From NCBI GenBank assembly GCA_934216155.1, contig CAKQBK010000030.1, forward strand, positions 1-28,491: 28,491 nucleotides of DNA. Direction: 5' to 3'. This DNA is from an uncultured Dialister sp. GTDB taxonomy: Bacteria; Bacillota; Negativicutes; Veillonellales; Dialisteraceae. Position numbers and translations under genes: made by a program. The notes under the pieces are model-generated. The model saw nothing but the letters and a program-made list of their open reading frames with translations. It was not told the DNA's origin and ran no database searches. This document shows positions 7,023-13,626 of this stretch, piece after piece. The stretch's first letter is position 1. Every line of letters starts with the position of its first letter.

Positions 7023-7763
7023 ATGGAAGACAATGAAATCTACACTGCCGATGACAGACTGATTGTCGCATTGGACGTGGACAGCTTTGACAAAATGAAA
7101 GCCCTGGTGGATGAACTGGGGGATCTGGTTTCTTTCTACAAGGTAGGAATGGAACTGTACTACAGCGCTGGCAGTGATACCATCAAATATCTGAAGGAAC
7201 ATGGAAAGAAAGTATTTCTTGACCTGAAACTTCATGATATCCCCAATACTGTAGGCCACAGTGTGGCTTCTGTGACCCGTCTGGGTGTAAATCTCATCAC
7301 CGTTCATGCCGCTGGTGGTCGTGCCATGATGCAGGCCGCTTCCCGGTATGCGAAAATCACCGCCGATGAATTGGGCGTAGAACGTCCGAAGATTCTGGCC
7401 GTGACTGTTCTGACCAGCTTTGATGACAAAGGTTGGGAAGAAGTAGGGGGACACCTTCCGATCCAGGACCACGTATTGGAACTGGCACAGTTGGCTAAAG
7501 ATTCCGGCGTTGATGGCGTTGTGGCATCCCCAAGAGAAGCTGCTTCCATTCGTCAGATGGCTGGCGATGATGATTTCCTCATTGTTACCCCAGGTATCCG
7601 TCCATCCTTTGCCCAGACCGATGACCAGAAACGTATTGCTACTCCGTCTGATGCGTTCAAAGACGGCTCTTCTATGCTCGTTATTGGACGACCGATTACA
7701 CAGGCCATTGATCCCTGTGCGGCTGCCCGTTTAATTTTGAAAGAAATAAAGGAGAATGCATAA
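7023..7763 (+). CDS. pyrF: Orotidine 5'-phosphate decarboxylase
   Basis: A 246-residue enzyme catalysing the last step of UMP synthesis, OMP to UMP plus CO2, in the cytoplasm. Visible features are the N-terminal LIVALDVDS strand, the catalytic charge network FLDLKLHDIPNTV with Asp67, Lys69 and Asp72, the VTVHAAGG strand, VVASPREA, and the phosphate-binding VTPGIRP and VIGRPITQA near the C-terminus. Length is normal for the short bacterial group I form. ATG 7023 follows AAAAAGGAGTGCGGAA. pyrE begins two bases after its stop, so the two are co-transcribed and probably translationally coupled. The rest of the pyrimidine pathway is not in the window. Confidence 0.97.
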   Translation: MEDNEIYTADDRLIVALDVDSFDKMKALVDELGDLVSFYKVGMELYYSAGSDTIKYLKEHGKKVFLDLKLHDIPNTVGHSVASVTRLGVNLITVHAAGGRAMMQAASRYAKITADELGVERPKILAVTVLTSFDDKGWEEVGGHLPIQDHVLELAQLAKDSGVDGVVASPREAASIRQMAGDDDFLIVTPGIRPSFAQTDDQKRIATPSDAFKDGSSMLVIGRPITQAIDPCAAARLILKEIKENA

Positions 7764-7765
7764 TC

Positions 7766-8356
7766 ATGATGACTGAAAAAGAAATCGAATCCTTGCTGAA
7801 AGAAACCAAAGCCATTCTGGAAGGCCACTTCCTTCTGACCAGCGGTCTCCACAGCCCACTGTACGTAGAAAAATTCAACGTACTGCAGCATCCAGAATAC
7901 ACCGAAAAACTCTGTGAACAGTTCGCTGAACACTTCAAAGACAAAGGCATCGAAACCGTCATCGGACCGGCTACCGGCGGCATCATCCTTTCTCAGGTTA
8001 CCGCTCGTCTCCTGGGCGTTCGTTCCATCTTCACTGAAAGAGAAAATGGCAAAATGACCCTTCGTCGTGGCTTTAAAGTCGCTCCTGGTGAAAAAGTCCT
8101 CATCGTAGAAGACATCGTTACCACCGGCGGCTCCATCAAAGAAGTGGTTGACGTAGTCAACAAAGCCAAAGGCGATATCGTAGGTATCGGCCTTCTGGTA
8201 GACAGAAGCGGCGGCAAAGCAGACTTCGGCGTACCACCGGAAAAAGTATTCCCACTGCTGCACCTCACCGTTCCGACCTACAAACCAGAAGAATGCCCAT
8301 TGTGCAAAGCTGGCGTAGAAATCACCGAACGCGGCAGCCATCATCTGAAAAAATAA
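7766..8356 (+). CDS. pyrE: Orotate phosphoribosyltransferase
   Basis: A 196-residue enzyme that makes OMP from orotate and PRPP, the step just before PyrF. The type I phosphoribosyltransferase fold is shown by LLTSGLHSPLYVEK, the ETVIGPATGGIIL loop, the FTERENGKMTLRRGF segment and the PRPP-binding motif VLIVEDIVTTGGS. The C-terminal PEECPLCKAG motif is seen in thermophile/Firmicute-type PyrE proteins that end in a Cys-x2-Cys. Two adjacent ATG codons (7766 and 7769) could both start it; the ribosome binding site AAAGGAG lies in the end of pyrF. A strong terminator follows within 20 bases, so pyrFE is a two-gene operon. Confidence 0.97.
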   Translation: MMTEKEIESLLKETKAILEGHFLLTSGLHSPLYVEKFNVLQHPEYTEKLCEQFAEHFKDKGIETVIGPATGGIILSQVTARLLGVRSIFTERENGKMTLRRGFKVAPGEKVLIVEDIVTTGGSIKEVVDVVNKAKGDIVGIGLLVDRSGGKADFGVPPEKVFPLLHLTVPTYKPEECPLCKAGVEITERGSHHLKK

Positions 8357-8372
8357 TCACCTATGGTGGTCA

Positions 8373-8412
8373 ATCAAAAAGAGTCACTCTTTCGGGAGTG
8401 GCTCTTTTTGAT
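8373..8412 (+). terminator. Terminator after pyrE
   Basis: ATCAAAAAGAGTCACTC pairs with GAGTGGCTCTTTTTGAT around a short loop, giving a hairpin with A and T tracts on its flanks. It could work in both directions. Confidence 0.93.
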
Positions 8413-8490
8413 TTGGGTAGTTGGTGACTAGTGACTAGTGACTGGGATTAGGGATTAGGGATTAGTAGCTAGGGATTAGGGATTAGGAAT
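8413..8490. repeat. GTGACTA / GGATTAG low-complexity array
   Basis: Direct repeats of GTGACTA followed by GGATTAG units. The mirror-image units (CCTAATCCC, GTCACTAGTTAAC) occur at 9036-9058. The two arms enclose the ~240-bp palindrome, the 22-unit array and a terminator, making a nested structure of about 650 bp. Confidence 0.8.
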
Positions 8491-8512
8491 ACTCTAGCGG
8501 AATCATCTACGG

Positions 8513-8755
8513 CGTCATTTCGACCGATGGGATTGGTGCTTGATGACTATAACGTGTAGTTTGGTACTATGTTGAACAAAAGTGAAGAAATCTAAAAGCA
8601 CTGGTGGTATTCTTACCAACTGAATGGAACCGTAACGGGATATTTCAGTTAGAATCGTTACCGCTAGAGGTTTGAGATTTCTCCACTTCTGTCTAACATA
8701 GTACCGAACTACCTGTATGTGTTAGTAAGCACCAATCCCGTCGGTCGAAATGACG
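8513..8755. repeat. Intact ~240-bp palindrome with CGTCATTTCGACCGA ends
   Basis: The termini CGTCATTTCGACCGATGGG and CCCGTCGGTCGAAATGACG are inverted repeats. The pairing continues inwards through TAGTTTGGTACTATGTT / AACATAGTACCGAACTA, then GAAATCT / AGATTTC and the inner arms. A second intact copy is at 18281-18523 and an interrupted one at 2611-3061. No open reading frame of interest lies within it, so it resembles a non-autonomous palindromic element. Confidence 0.85.
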
Positions 8756-8776
8756 TTTATGGATAGAGGCACGTTC

Positions 8777-8974
8777 AAGAACCCTGAGAACCCTGAGAAC
8801 CCTGAGAACCCTGAGAAGCCTGAGAACCCTGAGAACCCTGAGAACCCTGAGAACCCTGAGAAGCCTGAGAAGCCTGAGAAGCCTGAGAACCCTGAGAACC
8901 CTGAGAAACCTGAGAACCTTGAGAACCTTGAGAACCTTGAGCAACCTGAGCCACTTGAGCCACTTGAGTAACCT
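8777..8974. repeat. 22 tandem copies of a 9-bp unit (GAGAACCCT)
   Basis: Twenty-two contiguous 9-bp units in perfect phase. The consensus is GAGAACCCT, with variants GAGAAGCCT, GAGAAACCT, GAGAACCTT and GAGCCACTT that become more frequent to the right. It begins after GGCACGTTCAA and ends in GAGTAACCT. Because 9 is a multiple of 3, all frames on both strands stay open, which gives spurious peptides rich in Asn-Pro-Glu or Ser-Gln-Gly. There is no ribosome binding site or start that supports coding. Confidence 0.95.
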
Positions 8975-8980
8975 ACAAAT

Positions 8981-9026
8981 CAAAAACGCCTGAGCAAAGC
9001 ATACCTACTTTACTCAGGCGTTTTTG
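8981..9026. terminator. Bidirectional terminator between the repeat array and the flavoprotein gene
   Basis: CAAAAACGCCTGAG pairs exactly with CTCAGGCGTTTTTG across an 18-base loop that has its own AAAG/CTTT pairing. T runs on both strands allow use in either direction. On the minus strand it ends the gene at 9059-10114. Confidence 0.9.
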
Positions 9027-9035
9027 TATGTATTT

Positions 9036-9058
9036 CCTAATCCCTAGTCACTAGTTAA
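9036..9058. repeat. CCTAATCCCTAGTCACTAG right-hand arm
   Basis: Mirror-image partner of the array at 8413-8490. It abuts the stop codon of the minus-strand flavoprotein gene. Confidence 0.6.
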
Positions 9059-10114
9059 CTAACCCACCAATTCCTGGATCAGGTCATGAACGGAAACAAT
9101 TTTATCGATTTTCCACGCGTTGGCACCGCAGAAGACCAGGCCGTGGTCTACGTCACCGCGAACGGCGCGGATGAGGGCCATGGTAATGCAGTACGGGGTG
9201 GTTCTGGGGTCGCATGTTTTAAGGCAATGGAAGCAGCTGGTGGGGGCGATGCGGTGCTGCATCACTTCTTTGACGAATGGATTCAGCAGTGCACGGCCTG
9301 GCATATGAACCGGGCTCTGTACGATGGTCACATCTTCTTTCTTGGCATTGACGTACATATTTTTAAAAGCATCAGAAGCGTCACATTCTTTGGTAGCTAC
9401 AAAGCGGGTAGCCATCTGTACGCCCGAAAGACCCAGGGACAGGTAGTGCTGGATATCTTCTTTGGAGAATACGCCGCCGCCGAAAATGACAGGAATTTTT
9501 TTCTGGAATTTATTTTCAAATTCTTTCACTACTTCCAAAATTTCTTTGATTTCATTTTCATAGCCGTCATGTTCGTGTTCTTTCACTTGTTCTCTGGTGT
9601 AGCCCAAGTGACCGCCTGCTTTTGGTCCTTCAATGACCACCATGTCAGCGGTGCGATGGTGATGACGTTCCCACAGCTTCAGAATGACACGAGCTGCTTT
9701 CGGGGAGCCTACGATGGGGGCGATTTTTGTATCAGTGCCTTCGACGCAAGCCGGAAGGTCTGCTGGAAGTCCGGCACCGGAGAAAATGATGTCTGCGCCA
9801 TTTTCCGCAGCGCAGCGAGCATAGTCTTCATAGTGTTGACCTTTCCACATGATGTTCATCCCAATGATGCCGCGCTTTGCTTTTTCTTTGGCAATGCGAA
9901 GCTGTTCTTTGATGGCACGCAGATTAGCTTCAATGGTATGGGTACGGAAATCTGGTTCATTGAATCCGATGTTGGCTGCAGAGATGACCCCTACGCCGCC
10001 TTCGTTGGCTACCGCACTGGCCAGCCCAGACAGGCTGACGCCAATTCCCATGCCGCCCTGTACGATCGGCACATCAGCAGTCAGATTTCCAATATGTAAT
10101 TTCGGTAATGTCAT
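9059..10114 (-). CDS. FMN-dependent NAD(P)H oxidoreductase, nitronate monooxygenase/FabK superfamily
   Basis: A 351-residue TIM-barrel flavoprotein. Family marks are PIVQGGMGIG near residue 17, GVISAAN, a catalytic-type His169 in GPKAGGHLGY and the FMN-binding IFGGGVFS and GVQMATRFV strands. A cysteine-rich C-terminal segment (Cys294, 297, 301 and 309) is typical of the clostridial nitronate monooxygenase-like subgroup. The superfamily includes nitronate monooxygenases and the enoyl-ACP reductase FabK. The length and the Cys-rich tail favour the nitronate monooxygenase-like branch. Its position, divergent from fapR and next to a fab cluster without an enoyl reductase, leaves open a role in fatty-acid synthesis. 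The start ATG at 10114 follows GAAGGAGATAAAA on the minus strand. The family is certain; the reaction is not. Confidence 0.88.
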   Translation of the reverse strand: MTLPKLHIGNLTADVPIVQGGMGIGVSLSGLASAVANEGGVGVISAANIGFNEPDFRTHTIEANLRAIKEQLRIAKEKAKRGIIGMNIMWKGQHYEDYARCAAENGADIIFSGAGLPADLPACVEGTDTKIAPIVGSPKAARVILKLWERHHHRTADMVVIEGPKAGGHLGYTREQVKEHEHDGYENEIKEILEVVKEFENKFQKKIPVIFGGGVFSKEDIQHYLSLGLSGVQMATRFVATKECDASDAFKNMYVNAKKEDVTIVQSPVHMPGRALLNPFVKEVMQHRIAPTSCFHCLKTCDPRTTPYCITMALIRAVRGDVDHGLVFCGANAWKIDKIVSVHDLIQELVG

Positions 10115-10135
10115 TTTTATCTCCTTCGGTACAGA

Positions 10136-10154
10136 ATGCCTTATAAAGGCATTG
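10136..10154. promoter_or_regulatory. AATGCCTT/AAGGCATT palindrome upstream of the flavoprotein gene
   Basis: A perfect 8-bp inverted repeat with an ATA centre, about 22 bases upstream of the minus-strand start codon and just outside its ribosome binding site. It could be an operator or a leader hairpin; no regulator can be named. Confidence 0.4.
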
Positions 10155-10156
10155 TC

Positions 10157-10345
10157 ATTTAGTTAAGATGGGAGTTAGCTGTCATGATTTCCATAGAAGT
10201 GATAGGGTTCTAAGGGTTCTGAGGGCTCTCGAATGTGCTGAGTGACGCTGATGGAAATATCTCGCTTGCGCAACCTGAGAAACTTGAGAATCCTTAGCAA
10301 CCTGAGAAACTTTGTACCAACAGAAATCATTGCTTACGTTACTTA
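10157..10345. repeat. Palindromic element with GTTAAG ends, intact copy
   Basis: The left end TAGTTAAGATGGGAG is followed by GGGTTCTAAGGGTTCTGAGG and TCGAATGTGC. A central region precedes right-arm 9-mers (CAACCTGAGAAACTTGAG), and the right end is TTGCTTACGTTACTTAACC. It fills the space between the flavoprotein gene and the decayed open frame at 10312. Confidence 0.7.
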
Positions 10346-10573
10346 ACCGTATGTTATACAAACTCATAAATAATGCATACAACTTCCAAATTACGTTTGA
10401 CAAATTATCAAATGTAAGATATCCTGTATTTACTGTAGTTTATGCTATGTCACGAAATAAGTCAATGGATTATTTTGAAAAAGAACTTGAATTTAATTTA
10501 AACGGACATAAATTACATGTTTGAATTAGCACCTGCTGATAAAAACTGGTACTTAAAATTGTCAGTAAAATAG
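10312..10573 (+). pseudogene. Possible decayed small gene, frameshifted
   Basis: An A/T-rich stretch whose first frame ends with the translated segment MDYFEKELEFNLNGHKLHV and a stop. An overlapping frame from ATG 10515 then gives FELAPADKNWYLKLSVK before a stop at 10571-10573. Read across one frameshift, the two halves look like one small protein, and both have protein-like composition. I recognise no family. The start overlaps the end of a palindromic repeat, and no ribosome binding site is clear. It may be a gene remnant or only an A/T-rich spacer. Confidence 0.25.
10526..10542 (+). promoter_or_regulatory. Candidate FapR-type operator, distal copy
   Basis: TTAGCACCTGCTGATAA is an imperfect palindrome that shares 13 bases (CACCTGCTGATAA) with the reverse complement of the site at the fapR start. 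It resembles, from memory, the TTAGTACC...TAA form of the Bacillus FapR box. It also overlaps the possible pseudogene, so it could be chance. Confidence 0.3.
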
Positions 10574-10799
10574 GCTGATTTGGCGTTTTGGGCAAATGAG
10601 ACATTTGGATGAGTACTCTAGCTGATGAAGGGGAAAGGAAGGAAAAATTTTAATATTTCTTCTTTGCAAATTGTTTTTTTCAGAATGAAAGATAGGGCCA
10701 AATCGCGAAATTTATGAAAGTTTTCACTTTCGCAACAGAAAAAGAAAACAGGATGTGTCCTAAGAAAATCACCTTTTGCGTGCAGGACTTGACTGTTTG

Positions 10800-10808
10800 T
10801 GGTATAGT
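10800..10808 (+). promoter_or_regulatory. Candidate extended -10 promoter for fapR
   Basis: TGGTATAGT is a TGn-extended -10 element. A TTGACT at 10789 is too close to serve as its -35. Transcription would start near 10815, inside the palindrome at 10810-10826. Confidence 0.4.
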
Positions 10809-10809
10809 A

Positions 10810-10826
10810 TTATCAGCAGGTGATAA
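10810..10826. promoter_or_regulatory. Candidate FapR operator at the fapR start
   Basis: TTATCAGCAGGTGATAA has perfect 6-bp arms around GCAGG and overlaps both the expected transcription start and the ribosome binding site of fapR (ATG 10828). FapR represses its own operon in Bacillus, and its released ligand is malonyl-CoA, so an operator here would fit. The assignment rests on position and partial resemblance only. Confidence 0.45.
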
Positions 10827-10827
10827 A

Positions 10828-11370
10828 ATGAGCAGAAAAATGAAAATGGATAAAAATGATAGACGAGCTGCCATACAGAATCTACTTCGCCAAAATCCAT
10901 GTCTGACAGATGGGGATCTGGCAGAAAAATTTTCTGTTTCGGCTGCAACTATTCGTCTGGACAGACAGATTTTGGGCATTCCACAAATGAGGGATCGGGT
11001 GGAACACTTGGTGGCAGGTCACGGAAGTGATCCACAGAGTGGTCTCCGGATTTTGGATTTGGAAGTAGGCGTCAAAGCTGTCGGTTTGTTTCAGACCAAT
11101 GAAGACATGGCCAATGGGTCCGGCATGGTTTCGGCAGAAAAGTTGTATGGCGCTGCTGCTTCCTTTGCAGAATCTTTGGCAGGCGTATCTTTTGCATCGA
11201 CCCAAGTAGGAAATATCAAATATAAAGTACCTGTGACACCAGGGACTGCTTTGGTCATGAAAGGTCGCATTGTTCTTGTTAGAGGAAATAAAAAACATAT
11301 TTATATCAGTTTCTTTGCTGGGGAGGAAGAAGTTTTCCGAGCAAAGTTTATTATGGAAATTTTGAAATAA
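10828..11370 (+). CDS. fapR: Fatty-acid biosynthesis transcriptional repressor FapR
   Basis: A 180-residue repressor that releases DNA when it binds malonyl-CoA, linking fatty-acid and phospholipid gene expression to precursor supply. The N-terminal helix-turn-helix shows LTDGDLAEKFSVSAATIRLD followed by RQILGIPQMRDRV, closely following the Bacillus protein. Residues from about 75 onward form the hot-dog effector domain, with AEKLYGAAASFAESLAG and the IKYKVPVTPGTALVMKG strand pair. The start is ATG 10828, preceded by AGGTGAT. The open frame runs on upstream to 10714, but that extension is unlike the family and would include the promoter. plsX starts 13 bases after the stop, the classic fapR-plsX order. 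A palindrome at 10810-10826 suggests autoregulation. Confidence 0.95.
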   Translation: MSRKMKMDKNDRRAAIQNLLRQNPCLTDGDLAEKFSVSAATIRLDRQILGIPQMRDRVEHLVAGHGSDPQSGLRILDLEVGVKAVGLFQTNEDMANGSGMVSAEKLYGAAASFAESLAGVSFASTQVGNIKYKVPVTPGTALVMKGRIVLVRGNKKHIYISFFAGEEEVFRAKFIMEILK

Positions 11371-11382
11371 TGGAGGCGTCCC

Positions 11383-12399
11383 ATGGATAAAATAGCTGTC
11401 GATGCTATGGGTGGAGATTTTGCGCCGTTGGAAATTGTATTAGGAGCCATTCAGGCCGTACGGGAATGGAAGATTCCTGTGGTACTGGTAGGCGATGAAG
11501 AGCAGATTCGCCCCATTCTGGTACAGAACCACGAAGAAAATAATCCACTGATTGAGATTCACCATGCGTCCGAAGTGATTGAAATGGGAGAACATCCTGG
11601 CATGGCGTACCGCAAAAAGAAGGATGCTTCCGTTTCTGTAGGGGCGCGGTTGGTAAAAAGCGGCGAATGTGGGGCTTTGGTAGCACCTGGTTCTACCGGC
11701 GCTGCGGTGACCGCTGGTCTTTTGGGCATTGGCCGTATCAAAGGCATTGAACGTCCAGCCATCCTGACACCGATTCCAAATCAAAAAGGTGGTTACACCT
11801 ATCTGATTGATTCTGGCGCCAGTGCACAGCCTAAAGTAGAAACCTATGTACAAAATGCTCTTCTGGGCTATATCTATGCCACCAAAGTGGCAGGCATTGC
11901 ACAGCCGAAAATCGGTCTTTTGAACATTGGCGAAGAAGTGACCAAAGGGAGCCCTTTGGTAGCCGAAGCCAATGAAATTCTCCGCAATCAGAAAATCATT
12001 CCTTTTGCAGGCAATGCAGAAGGCAGAGATGTGATGAGCGGCGAATTTGACGTCATTGTCACCGATGGCTTTACAGGCAATGTGGTTTTGAAATTTGGAG
12101 AAGGGGCTGGCAAACTGGTGGCTTCTCTCTTAAAAGATGCGGTCTATAAAGGGGGCATTCTGGCAAAAATCGGAGGTCTCCTTTTGAAACCAGCATTGAA
12201 GAAATACATGGTGAAGCGTTTGGACTACGCCGAATACGGCGGTGCTCCGCTTTTGGGCATCAAAGGCGGCCTTCTGATTTGCCACGGCGCATCTAAAGCC
12301 AAGGCCATCAAAAATGCCATCCATATGGCGGAAGGGGTATGCCGTGAACATCTGGACCAAATTGTCATGGATACTTTGAAGCAGATGAAAACAGAATAG
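11383..12399 (+). CDS. plsX: Phosphate acyltransferase PlsX
   Basis: A 338-residue peripheral membrane enzyme that converts acyl-ACP to acyl-phosphate, the acyl donor used by PlsY for glycerol-3-phosphate acylation. It opens with the family signature IAVDAMGGDFAP and continues with ASEVIEMGEHPGMAYRKKKD, ALVAPGSTGAAVTAGL, RPAILTPIPN, KIGLLNIGEE and VVTDGFTGNVVLKFGEG. The length is normal. ATG 11383 has GGAGGCG upstream. It is the second gene of the fapR operon. The stop codon overlaps the GTTAAC palindrome that precedes fabH. Confidence 0.97.
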   Translation: MDKIAVDAMGGDFAPLEIVLGAIQAVREWKIPVVLVGDEEQIRPILVQNHEENNPLIEIHHASEVIEMGEHPGMAYRKKKDASVSVGARLVKSGECGALVAPGSTGAAVTAGLLGIGRIKGIERPAILTPIPNQKGGYTYLIDSGASAQPKVETYVQNALLGYIYATKVAGIAQPKIGLLNIGEEVTKGSPLVAEANEILRNQKIIPFAGNAEGRDVMSGEFDVIVTDGFTGNVVLKFGEGAGKLVASLLKDAVYKGGILAKIGGLLLKPALKKYMVKRLDYAEYGGAPLLGIKGGLLICHGASKAKAIKNAIHMAEGVCREHLDQIVMDTLKQMKTE

Positions 12400-12426
12400 T
12401 TAACAGTTAACCGTTAACTGTTAACT
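12398..12426. repeat. GTTAAC-unit perfect palindrome between plsX and fabH
   Basis: Bases 12398-12411 and 12413-12426 are perfect 14-bp inverted repeats around one central C, made of GTTAACA units. The left arm includes part of the plsX stop codon and the right arm ends about 10 bases before the fabH ribosome binding site. It has the same design as the stems before pyrF and fabF but a different sequence. Confidence 0.85.
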
Positions 12427-12452
12427 GTTACAAGAAAGGACACATTATATAT

Positions 12453-13445
12453 ATGAGTGAATTACGTTCTGCCGGAATCTTGGGTACCGGGCATTATGCA
12501 CCGGAGAAGATTCTGACCAATGCAGATCTTGAAAAAATGGTAGAAACCAGCGATGAATGGATTCGTACCCGTACAGGCATCGAAACCAGACACATTGCGG
12601 CAAAGAATCAGACCACATCTGACCTTTGTGTGGAAGCGGCTAAAAATGCCATGGAAATGGCGAAAGTAACACCCGATGACATCGATTACATCATTGTTGC
12701 TACCGCTTCTCCTGATTATGTGGTGCCATCCACCGCTTGCATGGTACAGGATAAACTGGGATGCAAACATGCAGGGGCTATGGATATTTCTGCTGGTTGC
12801 TCTGGCTATATTTATGCGGTCGCTTTGGCATCCAACCTGGTAAAAGCCGGTATGTACAAACACATCCTCATCATCGGCGCAGAAATTCTGTCTCGCCTGG
12901 TGAACTGGGAAGACCGTGGCACCTGCATCCTCTTTGGTGATGGAGCGGGTGCAGCTGTCATTGGGGAAGTGGATGAAGGCTATGGCCTTCTGGCATCGGA
13001 CCTGGGCAGCGATGGCAGCTTAGGAAAGATTCTGAACATTCCAGCTAGCGGCGTGGCAGAACCGGTGACCCACAGAGCCATCGATTCCGGTCGTATTTAT
13101 ATCCACATGGAAGGACCGGAAGTATTCAAAGCCGCTGTTCGCCATATGGGCGCTACCACGTTGAAGACTTTGGATATGGCAGGTATCACCAAAGAAGATA
13201 TCAATATGTTCATTGCCCACCAGGCCAATAACCGTATCATTCAGGCCATCGCTAAACGCTTAGGCCTTCCGGCGGACCATATGTATGTCAATGTGGATCG
13301 CTACGGCAATACATCTGCCGCTTCTGTAGGCATTGCTCTGGACGAAGTGGTCAGAGCAGGCCGTGTGAAACGGGGCGATTACGTAGTCCTCACTGGCTTC
13401 GGCGCTGGTCTCACCTGGGGCTGCGATGTCATGAAATGGTTTTAA
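12453..13445 (+). CDS. fabH: 3-oxoacyl-ACP synthase III (FabH)
   Basis: A 330-residue condensing enzyme that starts fatty-acid synthesis by joining acetyl-CoA (or branched acyl-CoA) to malonyl-ACP. The catalytic triad is visible as Cys116 in DISAGCSGY, His256 in IAHQANNRI and Asn286 in RYGNTSAAS. Other family marks are WIRTRTGIETRHIA near the N-terminus and the closing GFGAGLTWG. The start ATG 12453 is preceded by AGAAAGGACA. In many Firmicutes, fabK lies between fabH and fabD. Here there are only repeats in the 180-base gap, so no enoyl reductase is encoded at that place. Confidence 0.97.
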   Translation: MSELRSAGILGTGHYAPEKILTNADLEKMVETSDEWIRTRTGIETRHIAAKNQTTSDLCVEAAKNAMEMAKVTPDDIDYIIVATASPDYVVPSTACMVQDKLGCKHAGAMDISAGCSGYIYAVALASNLVKAGMYKHILIIGAEILSRLVNWEDRGTCILFGDGAGAAVIGEVDEGYGLLASDLGSDGSLGKILNIPASGVAEPVTHRAIDSGRIYIHMEGPEVFKAAVRHMGATTLKTLDMAGITKEDINMFIAHQANNRIIQAIAKRLGLPADHMYVNVDRYGNTSAASVGIALDEVVRAGRVKRGDYVVLTGFGAGLTWGCDVMKWF

Positions 13446-13575
13446 AGGCAATGAGAAATTAGGAATGAGAAATGGTGGTAGGCTTTGCACAACTTATAAA
13501 GCAAAGCCATAATTAAATTATATAATTGGCGGTGCTATATAAGTTGATGCGCCGCACCAGAATTACTCATTACTC
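13446..13575. repeat. Paired (head-to-head) covarying hairpin element between fabH and fabD
   Basis: An outer arm ATGAGAAATTAGGAATGAG is mirrored by ACTCATTACTCATT. Inside are two hairpins in opposite orientation. One is on the plus strand: stem GGCTTTGC (13481-13488) and GCAAAGCC (13501-13508), loop ACAACTTATAAA. The other reads on the minus strand: GCGGCGC / GCACCGC-type stem (13529-13555), loop ATCAACTTATATA. Folded, this gives a three-way (cloverleaf-like) structure. It separates fabH from fabD. Confidence 0.8.
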
Positions 13576-13626
13576 ATTTTATTTAAATGATATGTAAGAT
13601 ACATTTGACATAGGAGTGTGAAAGTT

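Noticed and set aside
8750..8971. Open frame giving a repetitive Asn-Pro-Glu protein across the 9-bp array
   Set aside because: The unit length is a multiple of three, so all frames on both strands stay open. There is no ribosome binding site, and the start lies in a palindromic repeat.
8777..8974. Possible CRISPR array
   Set aside because: The repeats are contiguous 9-mers without spacers, and no cas genes are near.
8693..8983. Minus-strand Leu/Arg/Val-rich open frame over the same array
   Set aside because: It is also a by-product of the 9-bp period; the sequence has no family resemblance and no start signal.
9086..10099. 337-codon plus-strand open frame over the flavoprotein gene
   Set aside because: It is antisense to a clear FMN oxidoreductase and has Phe/His-rich shadow composition.
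10714..10827. N-terminal extension of FapR
   Set aside because: It would include the promoter and operator-like palindrome, and FapR proteins start close to ATG 10828.
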